Below are positions 17,188 through 26,671 of a stretch of DNA of 64,000 nt, piece by piece (positions within the stretch are counted from its first letter, which is position 1; the number at the start of each line of letters is the position of its first letter). The position numbers were made by a program, and so were the translations under genes. The notes beneath the pieces were generated by a model. The model was not told the origin of the DNA. It did not search any database and worked only from the letters and a program-made list of their open reading frames with translations. Origin of the DNA: UBA1181 sp963648205 (GTDB lineage Bacteria; Bacteroidota; Bacteroidia; Bacteroidales; Paludibacteraceae). The stretch is taken from NCBI GenBank assembly GCA_963648205.1, contig CAVJCT010000056.1, positions 1 to 64,000 on the forward strand, in the 5' to 3' direction.

Positions 17188-19902
17188 ATGGAAGATTATA
17201 CATACAAAGGAAAACAGCGACTTTGCTATACAGAGGTTTCTGACTTTACTGATTTCCAAGGTTTAGGTCATGACCCACTGTACAAAAGGTTTGACAGTGT
17301 GCAGAGCGTTGTCAAAAAGGTTGTTGCGCCCGAATTTCAGCACTTCTTGGCGGCTCCTCAATATGTAGAAGAGGAAGACCAAATATGTTGGCATATCAAT
17401 AGATGGAATGAAACTCCTCGGAAATATACTAGTCTTGAAGGAGCGGAATTGTCTAAATACCAGAGAATTAAAGATGCCACCATTCAGGCGTATCGAAACG
17501 CAATTCAAACGTGCGATGGGGAGGAATTAATGACCCTTGCTGGCGCAATTCGTTATATCTATGACGAACATATCTATTGTGCCGACGACAAAGTCTATGT
17601 GGTGGCATGGGGTATGACACCAGACACTCGCATTCACAAAGTTGTAGGCTCTGTTATTCACGAATACGATTTTAGCGACAAGTTCAAGATCAAGTTTGAT
17701 GCTGGAACTCATGGACATCTTGAATCTGCCTTAGATAAAGCGATATTGCGACCTGATGGTTTTGTCCTTACTCAAAGAGACTTACCTTCCGTCTGCGCTG
17801 ACGAAGGATGGATATTTGATGGATGGTCACCATCTCCATTAGGAATGGTTGTAGATAAGGATTTGAACTTTGTGGCGATATATAAGGAAGAAGAACGTAA
17901 AGCAGAGCAGCCAGTTACTCCCGTTGAATCAGAAGAACCAAAGGAGCAAAAAAAGGAGGAATCGGAGGAACCCTATGAACCTGAGCAGAAAGAGCCAGAA
18001 TATTATAGATGCTCATTTGATGCTGGTAAACACGGAACAATAGAAGGTCAAGATACATTCTACAGGCCAGAAAACTCTACATTGACAGATTCTGACATTC
18101 CGAAAGTGAACGCAAAACCAGGATATACGTTCAAGGGGTGGAATGTTAACCCTCACAATATGCTTATTGATGGAGACAAAAACTTTGTCGCACAGTATGA
18201 GACACTCCCTTGGTATCGAAGATTCTGGGCTTGGTTGACTGAATTGCTTCGTGGAAAAGGATGTTTGAAATGGCTGTTATGGTTATTGCTGTTTCTGCTG
18301 ATATTGGGACTTTTATCTTTTCTCCTACGTTCTTGTGTAGGATGTGATCGTATTGTTTCCAATGATGAAATAGAAGTCATTGACTCGGTCAAAGCACCCA
18401 ATGGTCGTATTGTTGATGATAATGGAACGGTTCGTCCTATCACAGGTGATGATGGAAAACTTCCGAATTCAGATGGTATAGTTGCACCAATCATTGATGA
18501 TGATGGAGATGATGTGCCGATTGTTCGTCGTCCTGGAACACCTGATGTGATAGGAAACCGCTTATTCTTGTTTATGGAAGAGGACGATGGCGACATTGAT
18601 GCTTTGGCACAAGAGTTCAAAAAAGTCTATCCCGATGATGAATATGCTATCATTGGATTTGACAAAGAGGTGAAATCTCTTACAATACAAGTTCCAGAGG
18701 AGGAACGTGATGAGATAAGGGAGACGCTCAACTCAAAGATTCCAGATCAAAAATTCTTAGTGTTCGATGAGGAAATTTACGAAATAAACGGACACGAGAG
18801 CGGACCTGCTGTAAATCCCGGCTGGCATCTAAAAGCGATTCATTTAAAACAGGGATGGAACACGACGAAAGGTTCTTCTGAGATTAGAGTCGCTGTTGTT
18901 GATGATGGCATAGAGGCAGGTCATCCGATGTTCAGGGGTCGGATTGAAGATGCCTATAACGTGTTCACGCAAAATAACAAACTGAGTCAAGGTTCGGGAC
19001 ACGGCACGCATGTTGCAGGAATTGCCGTTGGTAGTGCAGATTACTATGACAGTGGGGCTTCTGGTGTTGCTCCTAACAGCATCTTGATACCCATACAGGT
19101 GTTTGACAATAATCGTTGTCCCCTTTCTGCGCTTGTTTCAGGAGCAATGTATGCCATTCATCACGACGCGGATGTCGTAAACTTGTCCGTTGGTCCATGT
19201 TTCAGAGGCTTAAACTCATTGCCAGAGGATCAGCAGGAAGAGATTGCAGAGCAACGTTTCAAGAATCTTGAGAAACTTTGGAATAGAGTATCAGTTCTCG
19301 CTGCAGAGAAAAATTGCATTTTGGTGTTCGCTGCGGGAAATGACAATATTCTGTCGAGTATACCTCCCGAAAATAGAAGCACATCATCTATAACCGTTAC
19401 TGCCGTTGATAAGAATCTTTATCAAACAGACTTTACCAATTATGGTGAATGTTCAGACATTTCTGCACCGGGAAAGGACATCTACAGTTCATTCCCGAAA
19501 GGTGATTTTAAGTCTTTTGATGGCACAAGTATGGCAGCACCCATTGTAACGGGAACTATCGCCCTAATGAAGTCTATCAAAAAAGATTTGACCGTCGAGC
19601 AAGCGAGAAATGTGCTGTATAAATCTGGCTCAGACGTGTATGGAAACATTCCTCCGATGGTACTTGTCGATGAAGCACTCGAATGTGTCAAGAGAGGCGA
19701 CTTTAGCGCATCTCCTAAACGCACGATGCCACCAATACCAAGTGGAAGAGGAAAACGTCCAAGCAACGATTCCTCGAGACCTATCGTAGAGAAAGATCCG
19801 CCATCAAATGTCGGTGATTCCGATTATGACGAGATTCGAAAAGAAATCGAAGAACATAAAGAGAAAATAAAAGAATTAGAAAAACTATTGCCAAAAAATT
19901 AA
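17188..19902 (+). CDS. Membrane-tethered subtilisin-like serine protease
   Basis: A 904-residue protein with this order: an N-terminal domain of ~165 residues of unknown type, then two InlB-like repeats (each ending in a GW core, GWIFDGWSPSPLG and GYTFKGWNVNPH) joined by a Glu/Pro-rich linker. A single membrane span lies near residues 358-380 (KWLLWLLLFLLILGLLSFLL), followed by an Asp-rich linker. The S8 protease domain has catalytic D572 (VAVVDDGIE), H605 (SGHGTHVAGIA) and S781 (DGTSMAAPIV), with VFAAGND as the oxyanion region. The C-terminal ~25 residues are a coiled coil. Basic residues just before the span favour N-in/C-out, which places the protease in the periplasm. Target unknown; there is no signal peptide. 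The gene starts 18 nt after the SrfC-like gene. Confidence 0.85.
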   Translation: MEDYTYKGKQRLCYTEVSDFTDFQGLGHDPLYKRFDSVQSVVKKVVAPEFQHFLAAPQYVEEEDQICWHINRWNETPRKYTSLEGAELSKYQRIKDATIQAYRNAIQTCDGEELMTLAGAIRYIYDEHIYCADDKVYVVAWGMTPDTRIHKVVGSVIHEYDFSDKFKIKFDAGTHGHLESALDKAILRPDGFVLTQRDLPSVCADEGWIFDGWSPSPLGMVVDKDLNFVAIYKEEERKAEQPVTPVESEEPKEQKKEESEEPYEPEQKEPEYYRCSFDAGKHGTIEGQDTFYRPENSTLTDSDIPKVNAKPGYTFKGWNVNPHNMLIDGDKNFVAQYETLPWYRRFWAWLTELLRGKGCLKWLLWLLLFLLILGLLSFLLRSCVGCDRIVSNDEIEVIDSVKAPNGRIVDDNGTVRPITGDDGKLPNSDGIVAPIIDDDGDDVPIVRRPGTPDVIGNRLFLFMEEDDGDIDALAQEFKKVYPDDEYAIIGFDKEVKSLTIQVPEEERDEIRETLNSKIPDQKFLVFDEEIYEINGHESGPAVNPGWHLKAIHLKQGWNTTKGSSEIRVAVVDDGIEAGHPMFRGRIEDAYNVFTQNNKLSQGSGHGTHVAGIAVGSADYYDSGASGVAPNSILIPIQVFDNNRCPLSALVSGAMYAIHHDADVVNLSVGPCFRGLNSLPEDQQEEIAEQRFKNLEKLWNRVSVLAAEKNCILVFAAGNDNILSSIPPENRSTSSITVTAVDKNLYQTDFTNYGECSDISAPGKDIYSSFPKGDFKSFDGTSMAAPIVTGTIALMKSIKKDLTVEQARNVLYKSGSDVYGNIPPMVLVDEALECVKRGDFSASPKRTMPPIPSGRGKRPSNDSSRPIVEKDPPSNVGDSDYDEIRKEIEEHKEKIKELEKLLPKN

Positions 19903-19907
19903 TAGCC

Positions 19908-20990
19908 ATGTCAGAAAATATTTATTCGTGGAATAAAACCCTCAAGTTTTCTTGGGGACACATCGTTGCAATTGTTGCATTGATATTCATAAGCATTATT
20001 GTTTTTATGGGAAGTTGTTACGAAAATGGAGGAAATTTCAGTTCTGCTCTATTCAAAGTCGCCTTTATAGACATTTTGCTTTTGATTGCTTTTATTGGCG
20101 CACAAATATGTAAAAGCGCAGACAAAAATTTTGACAGAGCAATTGTTAAAGAGAGAATTTTGATTTGTTGTTGCCCAATTTTTTTTGTTATAGCAATGAT
20201 TCCTTACAATCATTTCTGGACTGTCTTCAGCGAAAGAGAAAACATTGAGCAGAGTTTTTCTTCAACAATCGCAAAATCAAAACGGATGTTCGTTGACTAT
20301 GACCAGTATGCTGAAAAAAGAATCTCTTCGTATGACAATTCTTTACAACGGGCTATTGACAATCGAAATAATGCTTATGATACACCTTCTGAGGCTGGTG
20401 AGGATGTTTTCAGCACCTATGAGAAATTAGGTTTTACTGGGGATAATGATGCAACTACGAAACAAATTTTCCTCGAAACATTACAACTTCAATTGAAATC
20501 GCAGAACACAATGGATTTGGAGAAATCAGCGTTGGATTGGATTGAAAGCGCCAATCAGGGGGCTTCCATTTGGAATGTCTTTTTGATTGGAAACATCAAA
20601 AATATCTCCGAAGCCATTGATGGTTGGAATACGAAACTTGTGGAGGTTTCAACTCCCATATTGAGCAATGAACCTCAAAATACTACGTCGTTTGATGCGG
20701 ACAAATCCTCTTGTGGTGCAGTGAAGGCAGAACTCAAGAATTTGCAAGACTCCTACAAACAAACTTCGGGGATAAAAGCAAATACCGTTTGGACAGGAAT
20801 CATTCTCTTCCTGTTTTTGCTCTTCCCTTACTATCTGCAAGAAAGACGTACAAAAGCCTCAGGTTATTACTCGCTAATACCATTTCTTAACCGAGGTTCT
20901 AATCTTAAACCTACGAAGAGTCATAAAAATGACAGTCAAAGTAAAGAGCAGAGTAGTTCTAACGACGATATCTATAGTGGAACATTCTAA
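19908..20990 (+). CDS. Uncharacterised four-span membrane protein
   Basis: A 360-residue protein of unknown family. Hydrophobic segments lie near residues 18-36 (HIVAIVALIFISIIVFMG), 46-64 (VAFIDILLLIAFIGAQI), 84-102 (ILICCCPIFFVIAMIP) and 292-312 (TGIILFLFLLFPYYL). The ~190 residues between spans 3 and 4 form a hydrophilic, mostly helical domain. The C-terminal ~40 residues are polar and probably disordered. The start is 5 nt after the protease stop, so translation is probably coupled. It is a plausible membrane platform for the cluster's soluble subunits; I recognise no catalytic motif. Confidence 0.75.
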   Translation: MSENIYSWNKTLKFSWGHIVAIVALIFISIIVFMGSCYENGGNFSSALFKVAFIDILLLIAFIGAQICKSADKNFDRAIVKERILICCCPIFFVIAMIPYNHFWTVFSERENIEQSFSSTIAKSKRMFVDYDQYAEKRISSYDNSLQRAIDNRNNAYDTPSEAGEDVFSTYEKLGFTGDNDATTKQIFLETLQLQLKSQNTMDLEKSALDWIESANQGASIWNVFLIGNIKNISEAIDGWNTKLVEVSTPILSNEPQNTTSFDADKSSCGAVKAELKNLQDSYKQTSGIKANTVWTGIILFLFLLFPYYLQERRTKASGYYSLIPFLNRGSNLKPTKSHKNDSQSKEQSSSNDDIYSGTF

Positions 20991-21003
20991 AAACATTTAA
21001 AGT

Positions 21004-21636
21004 ATGGTAACAAGAAAACAATTACTGAAAAACCTTCAAGTTTACACTCCCGAAGAGATTGCGGAGGCTGTAAGGGCAGGTGTGGTTTCTATGTACGAAC
21101 TAAGCAAAGAAACTGAAGGCGCGTTTACTCCCCTATTGAAGCATAGAGTGAAAGAAATCTTAGACTCTCCTATTCCTGCCACGTCTTCTAATACCCAAGT
21201 GGTGTCTTCTGCTGTAGAGGAATCGGAACCAGAGGATTTTCAAACGGAGAGCAAGAGCGATTCTGCGACTGCGTCAGAATATGAAAATACTCAATCTACT
21301 CAAACAGAAGAGGATTCTTCAGATGAAAAGCATGGTCTATTCTCTTTTAAAGGGCGAATCGGACGTGGTAGCTTTGCTGGGACATTGATATTCGTTCTCT
21401 TTTGGAATATACTAAGCAACATACTCCTCGCAACTGGTGAACCAGCAGCTGCTATTTTTTGGTTAGTTATGTGTATTCCTATACAATGGTTAATCTGGGC
21501 GCAAGGTTGCAAAAGATGCCACGATCGTGGACACAACGGATGGTTTCAACTGATACCATTCTACCCCTTCGTTCTACTCTTCGGTAAGGGAGAACCAGGA
21601 AGAAATAAATATGGTGATAATCCAAATAATAAATAA
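21004..21636 (+). CDS. DUF805 membrane protein with N-terminal helical domain
   Basis: A 210-residue protein. Residues ~1-55 form a helical domain (VYTPEEIAEAVRAGVVSMYE) that is clearly related to the N-terminus of the next protein. An acidic Ser/Thr-rich linker follows. Residues ~110-210 form a DUF805 integral membrane domain (FSFKGRIGRGSFAGTLIFVL, QGCKRCHDRGHNGWFQLIP), a family of small multi-span proteins of unknown function. The shared N-terminal domain suggests that this protein and the GTPase-like protein bind a common partner or form a pair in the membrane. The stop is 2 nt before the next start. Confidence 0.8.
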   Translation: MVTRKQLLKNLQVYTPEEIAEAVRAGVVSMYELSKETEGAFTPLLKHRVKEILDSPIPATSSNTQVVSSAVEESEPEDFQTESKSDSATASEYENTQSTQTEEDSSDEKHGLFSFKGRIGRGSFAGTLIFVLFWNILSNILLATGEPAAAIFWLVMCIPIQWLIWAQGCKRCHDRGHNGWFQLIPFYPFVLLFGKGEPGRNKYGDNPNNK

Positions 21637-21638
21637 AT

Positions 21639-23258
21639 ATGCTGAGCAAAGAAACTATATTGGAGAACGTCGACCAGTATTCGGCTGACGAGTTAGTTGC
21701 CCACATAAGAAATGGCATCGTTACCTTCGACGAGCTTTGCAATGACACTGATGGAGAGTTCTCTGCCGCAGTGCGTCGTGAGGTAGAGCAAAAGTTGAAA
21801 GGTGGTGATGCCGAGGAATGGGCAAAGGTGCAGAAAGAGAACACGATAGAGGCGGCGAATCGTTACCTCCGTGAGTTCCCTAATGGGCAATTCCGTCCCA
21901 ATGTTCGCGCCCTCAAGGCACAGTTGGAGCAGGCACAACAAGAAAACGAACTTGCTAAAGCCGAATCTAACGCATGGAACACAGTAGATAAAAAAAATCT
22001 CGGTACCCTCAAGGCTTTTGTCAAGGAATACCCTAACAGCGAGTTTGTGAAGGAAGCAAAAAAGCTTATCAATGAATTGACGATTGGCGGGATTATGGGA
22101 TTTGATTCTGATGCTTTGGTAAAAAGCATTTATCAATTCCAAACAGATAGAAAGCTCACTGTTGAACAGAAAGACAACAACATTATAAGGGCTGTTACGA
22201 ATTTCATTGATGATGGTAAAATCTCAAAACAAGACTTACTGGATAAAATAGATGAAGACCACAACTTGCTAAGTGCAGGTATCGTAAAACGTCTTATTGA
22301 ACAAGGAACTATTTCGGCAGAGGATTTGTTGGACATTAACATCGATAAGAAATTTATTCAAAAGATGTATGAGGGGGAAGAACCGCAAAGGTTCTCAACT
22401 CCTGAGAGATTGGACAGGATTCACAAGCAATCAACCGAAATATATTTCTGGGGAATCCCTTCATCTGGAAAGAGTTGTGCTTTGGGTGCAATTCTTAGCG
22501 TTGCCGCAAGTGGTACAGTTGCTCACTCAATGGATCCAGACACTGATTCGCAAGGTTATGGGTATATGACAAAACTGATTAATCTTTTCCAGAATGGTGA
22601 AGTTGGTGCTCTTATGGAAGGTACTGCTGTAGATTCGTTCTATGAAATGGGATTTGACTTGGTGGATAACGACGACAAGATTCATCCCATAACTTGTATC
22701 GATATGGCAGGAGAGTTGATGCGTTGCATGTACAAAGAAAATGCAGGAGATACAATGACGGAAAAAGAGAGAGTCATGTTAGACACAATGAACAGAGTAC
22801 TCATCGACAATCGATCCGTCAACCGGAAAATGCACATTTTTGTTATAGAGTATGGTGCGGAAGATCGTAAATATGAAGATCTGCCGCAGAAAACATATTT
22901 GGACGGTGCTGTATCATACATAAAAAACACAGGTATTTTCAAAAAAGATACTGACGCTGTTTACATTATGATTACCAAGGCTGATAAAGTGAAAAACGCA
23001 GACAAGGAAACTTTCAATAAATATATTGAAAATAAGTATCGTGGCTTTTATAATGGGTTAGAGCAGATTTGTAAAGACAATGAGATCAACCGAGGAAAGG
23101 TCGAAAAGATTGCATTCTCATTGGGAGATGTTTGTTTTCAGAATTATTGCAAGTTTGATGCTCGTCCGGCTTCGAATGTGGTCAGATTGATACTGAATCG
23201 TTCGGCTTGTACTCGCAAAGGTAAAAGAGGAATTTTTGAAAAGATTTTTAGAGGATAA
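21639..23258 (+). CDS. GTPase-like P-loop protein with helical repeats
   Basis: A 539-residue protein. Residues 1-55 match the N-terminal domain of the preceding DUF805 protein. Residues ~65-155 hold two short helical repeats of the W/A-x-V...L..FV.EYPNS.F..EA type. A region with the recurring G-x-[IV]-[ST]-x-x-[DE]-L unit follows (DDGKISKQDLL, EQGTISAEDLL). The P-loop is IPSSGKSC at residues 273-280, with G3-like IDMAGELMR and G4-like MITKADKV, which together support a GTPase rather than a generic ATPase. No membrane span is seen. It is the second nucleotide-binding switch candidate in the cluster after the SrfC-like protein. The next gene starts 2 nt after its stop. Confidence 0.72.
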   Translation: MLSKETILENVDQYSADELVAHIRNGIVTFDELCNDTDGEFSAAVRREVEQKLKGGDAEEWAKVQKENTIEAANRYLREFPNGQFRPNVRALKAQLEQAQQENELAKAESNAWNTVDKKNLGTLKAFVKEYPNSEFVKEAKKLINELTIGGIMGFDSDALVKSIYQFQTDRKLTVEQKDNNIIRAVTNFIDDGKISKQDLLDKIDEDHNLLSAGIVKRLIEQGTISAEDLLDINIDKKFIQKMYEGEEPQRFSTPERLDRIHKQSTEIYFWGIPSSGKSCALGAILSVAASGTVAHSMDPDTDSQGYGYMTKLINLFQNGEVGALMEGTAVDSFYEMGFDLVDNDDKIHPITCIDMAGELMRCMYKENAGDTMTEKERVMLDTMNRVLIDNRSVNRKMHIFVIEYGAEDRKYEDLPQKTYLDGAVSYIKNTGIFKKDTDAVYIMITKADKVKNADKETFNKYIENKYRGFYNGLEQICKDNEINRGKVEKIAFSLGDVCFQNYCKFDARPASNVVRLILNRSACTRKGKRGIFEKIFRG

Positions 23259-23260
23259 AT

Positions 23261-25075
23261 ATGAAATTAGGATTAATAATTAAAAATACAAATGGTGGAG
23301 AAGCGGAAGGCTTTTCTATCAATAAAAAAGACGATTGGACTCGCTATGCGTCCGACGCACGTTCTGCAATTAAGGAATTGGACTACTTCGACGAAAGCGG
23401 CAAAGTAGTTTACCTCGTAAGATTTCTGGGAAGTCTTGGCTATCTTTTCTGCGTCATAAAAGCAAGACCTCAAGGCAGTGGTAGAGCAAATGACAATACT
23501 GCGGCATGGATTTATGTGCCAAGTAAAGTAAAAATGTCTGAGAGGGAGATGGAAAACATCCTTAAAGAAGTAGAGAAAGCTATTTCAGGAGAGCTTGGTA
23601 CGGATGAAGATAAACTTAAAAAAGTTTTTGAAAAGGACTATCCCGAAAAGGATGTTCTCTATACCGCTGTTGAATCAATTGAATCTAAGAAGGAAGGCTC
23701 TTACGCTTTGATATATTACAACGATGTAGATTATCAACTTTATGAACTGATTGGAGACTCACTTTTCCAGAAGGAATATGAGCAGTATGGAGGATTATTC
23801 CTTGTGGATAAAAACCTTGAAATAAAACTAACTCAAGGTGAACCTCTCAATATTAACCCCAAGAAGTTAGTAACCATTCACCCTGTTAAGGAGCAATTGG
23901 GTTTTACTCCTTATTTTCGTTCTCAAAAGTTTGATCAAGACATTGAGGTCTTTGACAAATCGGAGGTGACGATTGAGTGGCGAAAAGAAAGATATGCCCC
24001 TATCAAAACGTCTTTTACCGTTGGAACAGATAATATTTCAAAGCTTGATATTAAACCAGAGGAGATCAAATGGCGTATTAGGCGTTCTGAGATTACCGTG
24101 AAAACGGATAAAGGGGAAATAATAGATGACGCCACTATTCAAATCAATGGCAAATTACCGGAACATTGTGTGTGGAACGTATCAGAAGATGACCGCAAGG
24201 CTGGTTTAAAAGTGAAAGTTTCTGCAGAGGGTTACAACAATGCTGAAGAACTTTACAATGAGCGTGGGGTCATCGTAACGTTGTCTCGGAAGACATATCA
24301 TAAAGTTCTCGAAATAGATGTTGAAAATGCATCTAACGGAGAACTATCTTTTGATTCTTTTTCCGAAGACATTAGCAAATCTTCTCCTGTAAAGGGATAT
24401 GAAGTCGTAAAAAATGGCAAAAAAGAAAGGTTGCAATACAACGGTAATGAGGGGAAGGCAAATGATATAATGACCAAATTCTTCTCCATCGGTTTCGCCT
24501 CCTGTTTCGCCTTAATCCTCTTGCTTTTTGGAGGCTGGCATTTTTTCAAAGCAGATACTCCTAAGCGAGAAGTAAAAGTGGTAACGGTTGAAGGAAGGGG
24601 CAATAAAGATTCCTCAAAAACCGTCCAAGACACTGTGGCACAAGCAACTCCAACTCAGGAAGAATCGAAGAATAAGATGAAGGCCTATTTGTCTCAACCT
24701 ATGACAAAAGACTCTTGTAAAAATCTCGGATATGAAGATCTTTGGACCGCACTAAACACTTATAATGTTGAGAAAGTGGAGGAGTATGCCCAAGAATTTT
24801 CTAAACTTCAAGAGGTTGTTGAGAGACTCAGAGAATGTGAAGGGGCTGGGGAACTTAAAAAACTAAAGGGAAAAACTTATGCAGAAGCAAAAAACACAGA
24901 GAAAATTTATTTGACTGATTATGTGAATTTTTTGGAAACCCTGTCTTTATCTGACTTTGTTGTGGGTCAACCAAAATCAGATAAAGACACATCTGTTAAT
25001 TCTACATCTCCTGAAAAAGAACCAAATTCAGGAACAGAACAAGGTGACGATAGTAATGGTCGTCCAAAAAATTAA
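23261..25075 (+). CDS. Uncharacterised single-span membrane protein
   Basis: A 604-residue protein without recognised family. The ~400-residue N-terminal part is mixed alpha/beta and hydrophilic and includes a beta-rich, carboxypeptidase-regulatory-like stretch near residues 265-340. One membrane span lies near residues 405-428 (FSIGFASCFALILLLFGGWHFF). A Gln/Thr/Lys-rich linker and a short helical domain with an LSDFVVGQP segment finish the protein. There is no cleavable signal peptide. Tight spacing on both sides (2 nt and 7 nt) makes it an integral member of the cluster. It could link cytosolic GTPase subunits to periplasmic components; this is inference from topology only. Confidence 0.7.
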   Translation: MKLGLIIKNTNGGEAEGFSINKKDDWTRYASDARSAIKELDYFDESGKVVYLVRFLGSLGYLFCVIKARPQGSGRANDNTAAWIYVPSKVKMSEREMENILKEVEKAISGELGTDEDKLKKVFEKDYPEKDVLYTAVESIESKKEGSYALIYYNDVDYQLYELIGDSLFQKEYEQYGGLFLVDKNLEIKLTQGEPLNINPKKLVTIHPVKEQLGFTPYFRSQKFDQDIEVFDKSEVTIEWRKERYAPIKTSFTVGTDNISKLDIKPEEIKWRIRRSEITVKTDKGEIIDDATIQINGKLPEHCVWNVSEDDRKAGLKVKVSAEGYNNAEELYNERGVIVTLSRKTYHKVLEIDVENASNGELSFDSFSEDISKSSPVKGYEVVKNGKKERLQYNGNEGKANDIMTKFFSIGFASCFALILLLFGGWHFFKADTPKREVKVVTVEGRGNKDSSKTVQDTVAQATPTQEESKNKMKAYLSQPMTKDSCKNLGYEDLWTALNTYNVEKVEEYAQEFSKLQEVVERLRECEGAGELKKLKGKTYAEAKNTEKIYLTDYVNFLETLSLSDFVVGQPKSDKDTSVNSTSPEKEPNSGTEQGDDSNGRPKN

Positions 25076-25082
25076 AGAATAA

Positions 25083-25967
25083 ATGAAAACGATAGTAAAA
25101 ATTCTAATATTGTTCTTTTCATTGTCATTGACAGTGCTTAGTGTTATGATATTTGAAAAGACAAAGGTTGAACCTCCGTTGGCAACAGAGACGTTCGACC
25201 AGTATTCTAAGTGTTTAGATGAAAGTCTCAGCCTTTTTAGCAAGGTTGAGACTCCCGAACAGGAAGACTCTTTGTTTTTCGCTGTAGAGAAGAAAATCAG
25301 ATTCTTTGCAGGTCAAAACAAGATAAGTCCGCAGATTGGAGACAGGTATCTTTCTGAATTGTGTTCTCGATACGCTCCGTTGTTCATAAATCGTTCTATG
25401 GCAAAGTTTTATGACTCAGAATGGTATGCTTCCGACCATAAATATATGCTCAGAATGTCAGATTATTTGGAGTCTCTGCGCAATTTTACTGATGCACAAG
25501 TGGTAGACCAAGAAATTGTTGATTCTTTAAATAAAATAAGAAGTATCATAGTTGACTATCGCATGGCTCGCGCAATTAGTAGAAAGACATATTTTACTGA
25601 TATCAACGATGCACGTTCAACCATCAAAAAGGCTAATGAATATGCTAAAGACCACTACCTTTCACATTGTACAAGGTTGGTCAATAGTTTAGGTTGGGTA
25701 CAATATTTCATTGGAGCATCCCACTACGATTATGTGTGTGCAGCGGTAAATAAGCTTGCTGAATACAAAAGTTACAAACAGGATTACTACGATAACACGC
25801 TCGTTCCTGAGATACAAACCATCATTGAGGTATATGATAATAATGCAGAAACCCTCTATGGAACAAAACGTGATGTTGATGTGTTATGGCAACAAGCCCG
25901 CGCATACTATCGCGAAGGTCTAAATTATTACATGAGCCTATCAGAAACAAGATATCCTAATAACTAA
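25083..25967 (+). CDS. Uncharacterised protein with N-terminal membrane anchor
   Basis: A 294-residue protein. A hydrophobic N-terminus (IVKILILFFSLSLTVLSVMI) is followed directly by charged sequence without a clear cleavage site, so it is read as a signal anchor with the rest in the periplasm. The remainder is hydrophilic and helix-rich, with many Tyr and Asp residues, and no motif I recognise. It starts 7 nt after the previous stop, and the next gene starts 4 nt after its stop. Confidence 0.68.
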   Translation: MKTIVKILILFFSLSLTVLSVMIFEKTKVEPPLATETFDQYSKCLDESLSLFSKVETPEQEDSLFFAVEKKIRFFAGQNKISPQIGDRYLSELCSRYAPLFINRSMAKFYDSEWYASDHKYMLRMSDYLESLRNFTDAQVVDQEIVDSLNKIRSIIVDYRMARAISRKTYFTDINDARSTIKKANEYAKDHYLSHCTRLVNSLGWVQYFIGASHYDYVCAAVNKLAEYKSYKQDYYDNTLVPEIQTIIEVYDNNAETLYGTKRDVDVLWQQARAYYREGLNYYMSLSETRYPNN

Positions 25968-25971
25968 GATA

Positions 25972-26667
25972 ATGAGAAAATTATTTTGTATATTATTTCT
26001 ATTTTTTTCTCTTGCGTTGATGGCGCAGGAGAAAAAAAATGCACCATCTCAATGGGAATTGAAAACGGCTTTGAATTCAAAGACTAAGGAATACGAAAAA
26101 TTGGAAAAAGAATTCAGAGACTCCTTAAAAATTATCACTTCTCTTCGTCTTGAACTCTCAAACAAGTCAACTGAAATAAATGATTTAAAATCTGACACAT
26201 TGTCCCTTCGCAAGAGGTTAAACGAAGTAAAAGCAACATTAAAGAAAACCAACATGATGTTGGTTAATAACGCTCTCAACTTTCTGTATATTCCATACGA
26301 GAAATGGAGTATACAGAAAGTTGCAATACCAGCGTTTAATGCTATTTCAGATTCGACTTTAAAAAAAGAATGCCAGAAAGAGGAAAAACTTTTGAAGAAT
26401 TATTGTCAAGATGTTGAAGCTCTTGTTTCCTTTCTTTCTGAGGCGGAAAAAGAGATGGCAAAAAATAAAATCGCCCGTGACCTGTCAAAATTAAAGAAAC
26501 AATTGACGGACAAGGACTTCTATAAAAGGTATACTGAAAAGGAGAAATTTTACAAGTCCTACTATTTAGGTAGAAAAATCAAAGCTATTGAAAAAGAGTT
26601 AGGAAATTCAAATCCTAATATCACGTCCATCAAAAATGAACTCGTTCAATGTCTTAAAACAAAGTAA
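25972..26667 (+). CDS. Secreted coiled-coil protein
   Basis: A 231-residue protein with a typical Sec signal peptide (CILFLFFSLALMAQEKK, cleavage after LMA). A long Lys/Glu/Leu heptad region follows (EKLEKEFRDSLKIITSLRLE onward to ~residue 90), then a helical C-terminal half. It is predicted to be periplasmic. No enzymatic motif was seen. Its coiled coil may form an oligomeric stalk or bind the neighbouring anchored protein. Spacing of 4 nt on both sides supports co-translation within the cluster. Confidence 0.7.
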   Translation: MRKLFCILFLFFSLALMAQEKKNAPSQWELKTALNSKTKEYEKLEKEFRDSLKIITSLRLELSNKSTEINDLKSDTLSLRKRLNEVKATLKKTNMMLVNNALNFLYIPYEKWSIQKVAIPAFNAISDSTLKKECQKEEKLLKNYCQDVEALVSFLSEAEKEMAKNKIARDLSKLKKQLTDKDFYKRYTEKEKFYKSYYLGRKIKAIEKELGNSNPNITSIKNELVQCLKTK

Positions 26668-26671
26668 TTTG

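Noticed and set aside
21004..21636. DUF805 gene as a housekeeping bystander
   Set aside because: It shares an N-terminal domain with the next gene and sits 2 nt from it, so it belongs to the cluster.
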